Positions 45,001 through 54,000 of a stretch of 64,000 nucleotides of DNA are shown here, piece by piece. The notes under the pieces are model-generated. The model was not told where the DNA came from, did not search any database, and saw only the letters and a list, made by a program, of their open reading frames with translations. Made by a program: the position numbers and the translations under genes. Each line of letters begins with the position of its first letter. Position 1 is the stretch's first letter. The DNA is from Leguminivora glycinivorella (taxonomy: Eukaryota > Arthropoda > Insecta > Lepidoptera > Tortricidae): assembly GCF_023078275.1 (NCBI RefSeq), contig NC_062998.1, positions 18,427,916 to 18,491,915 of the forward strand. The letters run 5' to 3'.

Positions 45001-48000
45001 CGCCGCGCCGGTTGTTGCCAAATAATTGGAATCTAGTTCCTATTAGTGCATCTCTTGCTGTTGGGTTACGTAGGTACCTAATTACTACGAAGAGAACAAA
45101 CCGACTTGCAGGATTCACAAAGCAAAAAATAATAACCAGGCACGTAGGTTAAAGTTTAAAAGACAAGCAGGTGCCTGCTATTTGAAGATGACTATCATTT
45201 AATTTAGTCCTTTTATCACTATTTAGGTACATATCCCTACTAAAGTCAGTTCATCTTTACTTGTCTAATGATGTAAACAAACGAAACGTCAAATATGGTC
45301 AAAGACAATAACCAGTCATTGGAAGTGTCGATAAAATGATGTATTAACGGTAATTTCGCTGCTGACGTCATCAGAGGATTTTCAATTTTACGTCACACAA
45401 TATTTATGTTAAAATCAAAATCTTTTTCGTCACATTTGCAACAATCCTGTGAAAAAGGCTAGTTCAGTATTCATTTTATAGTACTTAGGATTAACATTTA
45501 CAACAAGAAATATCAAAATATACTGATAGTTAAATATTTATTGTAAAGAAAGGGTAGGAAATAAAACATAATGTAGTCGATTAAAAAAAATCTGATAAAT
45601 TATTGTAGTCAATATCAACGCATTTTTTCCAAGCTTTACAAACTCAAATGTTAATATCGAATGATAAGTTGTCATCCCAACATTACGATTCGTGGACAAC
45701 CTAGACTTCGTAATGTCAGGGGTTGTTGATGTCATCCGTTCGTCATTGCAATTATTGATGAAAATCTTTTTAGAAATGATATTTTTCATTGGTTTTTTGA
45801 CTGATTTCAATACTTTGCGAGTTTCTTCATCACTACATAGTATAAAACAAAGTCGCTTTCTCTGTCCCTATGTCCCTATGTATGCTTAAATCTTTAAAAC
45901 TACGCAACGGATTTTGATGCGGTTTTTTTTTAATAGATAGAGTGATTTTAGAGGAAGGTTTACATGTAGGTATAGTACCCGTGCGAAGCCGGGGCGGGTT
46001 GCTAGTTAAGTATATAATAACATTTTAAGTGATGATTAATGTGTAATTCCAGAGAAAATTGAGACAATGTTTTCCAGCAGTGTTTGTTTACATGATTGGA
46101 CAAGTAAAGGTGAATTGACCTTAGATACTAGATAGAGATTAGAGACCAACTAAGCAAGATTTTAATAACATTGTACCTTTTTGACGTGATAACGTCTAAT
46201 AACTCGTTACTACGGGCAGCATGCACGAAAAAGATGACGTCATTGTCCCGTTTCCCAATATAGCTTAAGCGCCATCTATTGGCGCGCGTTGGAACTAAGC
46301 GGCTGATCGATGCGCTCGGTATGGTTGTAGCGTGTGGCCTGAGTAAAGCACCACAGCTGCGACAGATGGCGCCCCCGTGTTTATTATTTTTGAGTGTTTG
46401 TAATTTAAAAACATGAAAGATTGCATTAAAATAAGCATCTTTTTCTTCTTCATTCTTAGAAGTTGTTTGAAAAACCTACTTAATTAGGAGTTAGAGCAGT
46501 ACGAAGTTGCGAATTTTCCCATAGTATTTACTAAGGCGCCAGAGACTTAATAAATTTACGATGATTTTTTTTACCAATATAACCTATTGATAAATCATAT
46601 AGAACACGTTTAAATAAGGATATTTTGTTATATAAACTTTTTCTTCTCCATTAATATTTACTGAGATATTAGGGTTCTAAGATTAGTAAATGGCACTAGC
46701 ACTTTAATAAAATTAACGCGTGTCTCGCAAACTGTCTAGGATACAAAATGACGACTTTTATATAGGTATAGGTTAGGTTCGTTAGGTATCTTCAAACGGC
46801 CGAAGGCTCCTATTCTGTGCAGTTTCTGTAATAAGCGGGGCTCCGTCGATATCGCTTTCTGTCTCTGGCGCCTTAGTAATGCTACGGGAAAATTTTGCAA
46901 CTTTGCACCACTCTAACTCCTAAATTAGTAGGTTTTAAAAAAAACTTCAATTTATAAAAGATGCTTATTTTAATGCATTCTTTCTAATAAGAACAAAACA
47001 CTATACTAGAAAGAGTGCAGAGGAAGTTCTGTAGGCACATTTACAAACGACTGTACGGATATTACCCATATATGTATCCATCTCTATTCGTAACAGGAAT
47101 GGTTGGTCTTCAAACTTTAGAAACCAGACGGAAACTGCTGCATATTATGCATTACCGCCAACTGTTTCACCATAGAGTAGATGACGCATCCGTGCTTGAG
47201 AGAATGGGGCTGCAAGTGCCAAGAGCGAATGTGGTGGTTGGCATGCCGGGCGCGGTGCCGGCGCGGCGGCGGCGGCGCCTGTTCGCGGCGGCCGGCGCAC
47301 CGCTCGAGCCCGAGCTGCTCTTAACCGCATCATGTTGGAGACAGACGATATTGACATATTTGCTGATAGTGTTGGTGTGTTTTACAGAAAACTCTTAAGG
47401 TTCATAGACTCTACACTCCTTAGGTGATTAATGTAATAACCATAGTTTAACTTTTAAGTGTGTTTGCTTTTATTTATGTCAATTAACATGTACATAATTA
47501 TATTACCACATAAGTGCTTTGGTGAAATACTGTTAACTTTTGTGTATTTTTAATAAATAAATAAATAAAAAAACGTGAAAAAAGTCCCAGAATCGGGCCC
47601 CTTTTGCTATACTCTGACCGCCCACAGGGGCGTATAGACATCTATACTACTGTAATGTTTGACGTTATCACGTTAAACTACCGTCCGTAAACCGACTTTA
47701 CAGACAACCAATTTTTTTTAATATCAATAATAATATCTCAGGGTGATAATTTCTTAGGTGGACTCTATTAGTTTAGACTTGTCTAATTCTGTTATAAAAT
47801 TATAACATTAATGAAGTTTGTGCTAGGAAAAAATACTTCAATGATGCGGATCGTATTCCGGTGCATAAGTACGGAATATATTCGGTCGCGGAAAAGGCCT
47901 TGAAAAGGACAACCGGCTCGAAGATTTTAGCGAAAGGCAATCAAAGTCCGCCGCCGCCTATCCAGTGGAACAATCGGTCCGAAATATCGCCACCGCCGAG

Positions 48001-51000
48001 GCCTCGAGCCTCCAAAGTACGAGAAGGTAAATACTTCACTTCAGAAAGTCGCGTCCGCCTCGGGGCTTACCTATCATACTATGTTTTTTTTAATGTTTCA
48101 ATAAGTAATTAAAGGTAATTAACTAATTACTTATTAACTTTTATTTATTTAACGTCATATTTACGAAATCACTAGCCATTTTTAAGCTTAAAATTAGTAG
48201 ATGGTGTTACGAAGGAATAGAATGACATACATATTTACGGCGAGAGCGTTGTAAAGAATCCTAAGCGCAGTGAGGGATATGTATATTATGTATATCTATG
48301 GTGACTGTTTACCATCAAACAGGCCGTATAGTACGTTGCTTCTGGAAAGTTATGTATGAAAATATTGGCATAATTAATGGAAGACTTTTTTTGATTGGGA
48401 TATGTACATTAGAGGCCGAAGTTTTTTTTTATCAACCCTCCCCATCTCTCCCCCCTCTGCGTCACCCCTCTTCCCCCCCTTAAATAGCCGAAAATGCGGT
48501 TTTTCGTGATTTCTGACAAAACCGTTACAGATACAGAAAAAGCGTGTAGGAACAAAGTAATCCTTAATAAATTTACTACAAATCATTCATTGACACTTTG
48601 GTTCTAGCACTTATAGTTTTCGCGTGATCCATCACGAAAGTTGGTCCTTTGCTGCAATTTTCTTTAGTGAATTTTAAGTTTTCTCCCAAATTGCTTACGA
48701 AATCTGTTTGATATTACTTAAATATTATAAACTGAAAATGAATTTCAGGGGGAAAAATCACTACCATGGGTGGAACTTGAACTCACGGCTTCTGGATTGA
48801 AACTCCAGGGCTCTACCAACAGCTACCAAAACAAAAGCTCATCCCCAGTCATCGATATACTATATGGAACAATGGTACTCCTAGCGACTACTACCGTGAA
48901 AATATTACGTCTTAAATAGTTACTGGAATTCCAAGACATATTGGAAATTCCACCCATGGTAGTGATTTTTCCCCCTTAATTTTATTTTAGTCATGGGTTA
49001 CAATATTTTAGTCATATCAAACAAATTTCGACGATTTCGTAAGCATTTTGGGCGAAAACTTAACATTCATTAAAGAAAATTGCAGCAAAGGACCAACTTT
49101 CGTGACGGATCACGCGAAATCTATAAGTGCTAGAACCAAAGTGTTAATGAATGATTTGTAGTAAATTTATTAAGGATTACTTCGTTCCTACGCGCTTTTC
49201 CTGTATCTTCAACAGTTTTGTCAGAAATCGAGAAAAATCGCATTTTCGGCACTTTAAGGGAGGGTAGAGGGGTGACGCAGAGGGGGGAGGAGTGGGGAGG
49301 GTTGATGAAAAATAACTTCAGTCTATAACGTACATATTTCAATTTAAAAAAACCTTCCATTAATTATGCCGTAATTTTAGCTAATTTCCCCCTACTAGTA
49401 TGCTTGTTTGCTATTCAATAGTTATTCTGTCTGTCTATTTTAATTGTCTTTTTCCAACAGCCGTCAATAAGGCGCTCACACAGAGGGATAGTAGCACAGA
49501 ATCGTCTAAACGAAATTTTCAGAGGTCATTCAACAAAGGGTAAGTTTTCTTGCTTATCCTACTGGGGGCCGATTTTTGAGTCTCACGGCGTTCGAATTCA
49601 GAAAATTGTTACTGAAAATAATAGGCAATTCACCGTTTTCAACCGATATTTTAGTGAAACTAAGATTCAAAAATCGGCCCCCTGGTCACCAAATACAAAT
49701 TTCGCAAAGGGAAAATGAGCATAGTTGGAAAATTATAAGTTCCAGCTATGTATATACTTTTAGAATTATTAGATTATTAGAATTTTATAATGAATATACT
49801 TCCCCTAGAAATTATTATTGTAGCTTTTACGGTTTTTATTGAAATGTTAAAAAACTGAAAATAGGGACCTTAAAATGAGAGGAAAGAGTGGAAACATTGA
49901 CACCTCGGCGTGTTTCTACTTCTATTTTTTCTTATTAACCTATAAGCTATATACCTACATGCCAAGTTTCATGCTTTCTGCTAGCTGGTAGCTGGGACTA
50001 TACATTCATAATACTAATTCCCCTGTTCCGCCCGGACTATGGGTCATTCTCTAAAAATATTTCTGCTGTTGCGTCTAATTGCCACATTCAATATTTGGGT
50101 CGCGGCAATCAGACCGGAGAATTTTTTTTTGGGGTTGACTGAATTAGTCGATATACTTTTTATCAGGGATCAGAACGAGCGGAGCCGGAGCACCACACGG
50201 CGCGGCGGCGATGCCAGCGCGCGTCCCTCCAACCAGTCTTCCCACGCCAACACCCAATCCATCACCACGACGAAGACGAACAGTACTTTTAAAGGCAAAC
50301 CTAGTTTCACCAATAATGCAGTAAGTTCAACCTGTTGCCTTACAACTTTAGTTATACAGGGTTAAATAAAAAGGACCGTTCATAGGTACTTTGCATAGTG
50401 ACTTTTGAGGTCCAAAATGAACACTTTTATTATGGGACTAACGGGCCGATTTTTGAGTCACGCGTTCGAATTCAGAAAATTGTCACTGAAAATAATAAGC
50501 AAGTCACCGTTTTCAACCGGTATTTTAGTGCCAACATCCCGTATGCGAGATTCAAAAATCGCCCCCCAACGCTGAAATCGCGAAAAAAATTCATGATCAT
50601 GATGACCTCAAAAGTCACTAAGTATGCAAAGTTTGAACGGCCCTTTTTATTTCACCTGTATAATAGGGGTCACCATTAATACCCAATGAATTTGTTCAGG
50701 GGTCAGATGGGATATCGGGTTATTTTCTCTTGTTTATGTCCGAGCGAGAGGAAACGTCGTGCCCGAGAGCTGGGTTATCGTGTTATTTGATTTTGTACGT
50801 TTATATAAAATAATATAAAGTGTAGTCGCAGTGCATTTACTGCCATTTCTCGGTACATAGTTACAACTTTTAGAACATCAGTTTTGTCTATTTCACCCTG
50901 GCATTTCGTCACTACTTTGAAAAAATCTCGTATCTCACGCGCTCCTCAAAGTTAAAACGCAGTAAGTCTATATGTATTCCATACATACTTACTACAATTT

Positions 51001-54000
51001 TCTTTTCATTGACAGACGAAGATACAAGTTTTTTTTAAAGTAGTGACGATATCTTACCGACTGTCTTTTCTATTATATCCATTTCTTTTCAAAAAGCAAA
51101 AGTCAAATACTCAAAATTGGAATCTATGAAAGTTTTTTTTATGTTAGCCGTAGGTTTCGTGATCCAAAAACTGGTCACGACTTAATCAGTTTTCTGATCC
51201 TACTGCACCTAAAAGCCCTAATAAATAAGATACCTAAATCACGTTTACTTTTTGTTTTTTCAGTTTACGAGTATGTGCGTAAGAAATGTGAAGGCTCGTC
51301 CTATTAACCCGTCTCCCTCACCCACTAAATTGACTGCGGCTGATAAAAAGGTAAATAACCATAAGAACCCTGGCGATTATGTTACACTTGGGCGCGAAAT
51401 CTGTCTTTTCCAAAATATTCATATTCTCATTTCGGCGAGTTCGGCGTACCTAACCTTTTTTTGCATTGCATGACAGGGAACTGATGGCGGCAGAAGCCGG
51501 CCTTGGGACTCTGATAAAACAACGTAATCTAACCATGGTTGAACCATAAACCACCATACTTACTATACTTACTCTTTACTTTTTTCCAGAATACATCCGT
51601 AAAGGGTAAAGAAGGAAATAATATCTCAAGTAGATATGAAAGATTGAATAATTTATGTCATGCCCTCACTGTGACTCCACATAACACCAACAGACTCTCT
51701 TCTACCGTAAACGAAAGGACCACTGCGATGTACAGCACAGGTATTTAATATTGTAATATTGCCCAAAATTACCTAAATATCATCCTCCTTGCGTTAACCC
51801 GGTATTCACCACGGTTCATGGGAGCCTGGGGTCTGGTATGACAACTAATCCCAAGATTTGGCGCAGGCACTAACTGTAGGAAAACTACCTAATCTATATT
51901 CGAAACCTAAGTTAGTGATAATTATTTGTTTTACAAGGGGGCAAAGTTGTGGTTTAACCGCACGTGCCAATATTGATGGTACTCGAGCAAGCGAAAGATT
52001 CCAATATTCAAAAAGTGGAATCTTAAGCGTTGCGAGGGTTTCAAGGCACGAAGGTTAAACAAACTTTGTCACTGAGTGAAACACAAATTTTTTCACCACA
52101 CTAACACGAACTAACTACTGACTATAAAAAATCAAACTAAATCAAATCCATAAATCTATTAAATATTGTATTTACCCCCTAATTCATAAACGATCACTAA
52201 AGTTATGAAGCCGATAAAGTTCGTTTGTCCCTTTTCGACGTATAGGTGTGATAGAAAGGGACTAACAAACTTTATCGGCTTCATAACAGAACTTTAGTTA
52301 TCGTTTATGAATAAGAGAATACTTTGCACTCTTGTGGATAAAATGAAATTTTTCTATCAGTTTCAAAGGGAGCGTTCAAGTATTACGTAATGCAATTTTT
52401 GAAGATTTTTGACCCCCCCCCCTCCCCTCCTTGTAACGCACCGTAACGTTTTACTGTACCCCTCTCTAAATGTTACGTAACATTGTTACGTAACATAGTG
52501 ACCATTTTTACCCAAAAGTCGCAAAAAGTTATATTATTGTTTTTATCCTTGGTATAGTTTTAATTGCATTTGCAGTAATAATACTGAAACGAAAAGGTTT
52601 TCCAACTTGCGAGAACAAATTAAAAATGACGACCAGACTAATACAATCGATGGATTCCTCGTAAAACGTAAATGGAAAGGGTTGCCAATTTGGGTTATTT
52701 GGGAGTTTTAATTTCCTAATTTAAAAAAAAACAATGTTACGTAACGTGTTGTAAGAAAGACCCCCTCCCGCCCCTGTAACGCATCGTAACGTTTTACGAG
52801 ACCCCCCTCCCCCCAATTGCGTTACGTAATACTTGAACGCTCCCAAAGAACAATGTAAGCCTTTACTAGTTGGTGTGGTGGAAAGTGAATGTTTGATCGC
52901 AGCGGCATCCCGCGGCTCCGCACAGTCGAACCCGCGGCGCAAGCTCGGCCGCAGCCCGAGTCCCAGCCCCGCGCGGCTGCTGGAGCACTCGCGCGCCACC
53001 AACACGCCCTGCTCCAGCAACAACAGCAGCTGCGGCCGGCTCAGCAAAGGTGCATCTAAGATGTCCTTGAAGAAAGCTCTATCTAAGCTCAAATGTTAGT
53101 TTCACTAACACTTGCACATACACTACTTTTAAGTAGCCTTACCACCAGTTTTACATTAACCTAATACCTATACCTACTCTAAACTAGCGTATGCGTAAAT
53201 TCCCTCGTAGGTACTGACATATTAATGACGACCGGTCTGGCGCAGTCGGTAGTGAATGTAGTGATAGTGACCCTGCCTTGCTGCGCCGCGGTCCCGGGTT
53301 CGAATCCCGGTAACGGCATTTATTTATGTGATGAGCACAGATATTTCGTCACTACTTTTAAAAAATCTCGTATCTCACGCTGTTCCTCAAAGTTAAAACG
53401 CAGTAAGTCTATATGCATTCCATACATACTTAGGTACTACATTTTACTTTTCATTGACAGACGAAGATACAAGTTTTTAGGGTTCCGTACCAAAAAGGTA
53501 CAACAGGAACCCTTATTTTAAAAGTAGTGACGATTTGTTCCTGAGTCATGGATGTTTTCTATGTATATAAGTATTTATATATTATATATATAGTATACCA
53601 GTGGCGGGGCGTGAAAATTTTCATTGGTAAAGCCGGACAATCTGTTTTGTATGGACTTCTACAGAAGAATTTTCCGTTTGAGCGTACCGACGCTCCGCCT
53701 CAGCCAATCTGAGCATACCGTGAGCCTCAGCCAATCTGTGTAAGAATGTCCTATAATATTTATTTATTTATTAATTTAGTGAGACTAATATAGTGCACAG
53801 TATCTTAAAGAGTCCCTACTATCGCACAGTATGTCCACTCCCTGTCTGGTTACCTCACAGTTACCGCCTATCAAGAACGCGACCAGTCGACACCTGTCTT
53901 ATCTCACTCACACGAGCGTGATACGCGTTCGCCTTCGCCTACACGAGCTTAGACTGTGTGCGTAGGAACGCGCTTCTTTCATATATTTCATCGCCAGTGA

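Noticed and set aside
47145..47357. Ala/Arg-rich minus-strand frame
   Set aside because: Shadow of the GC-rich part of the plus-strand LINE C-terminus.
48761..48829. A functional tRNA-Glu gene
   Set aside because: The acceptor stem does not pair, the T stem has mismatches and the B box is degenerate; a SINE-head relic is the better reading.
53229..53317. A functional tRNA gene
   Set aside because: The B box is perfect, but it is followed by the SINE body and there is no cloverleaf; it is the head of a SINE.
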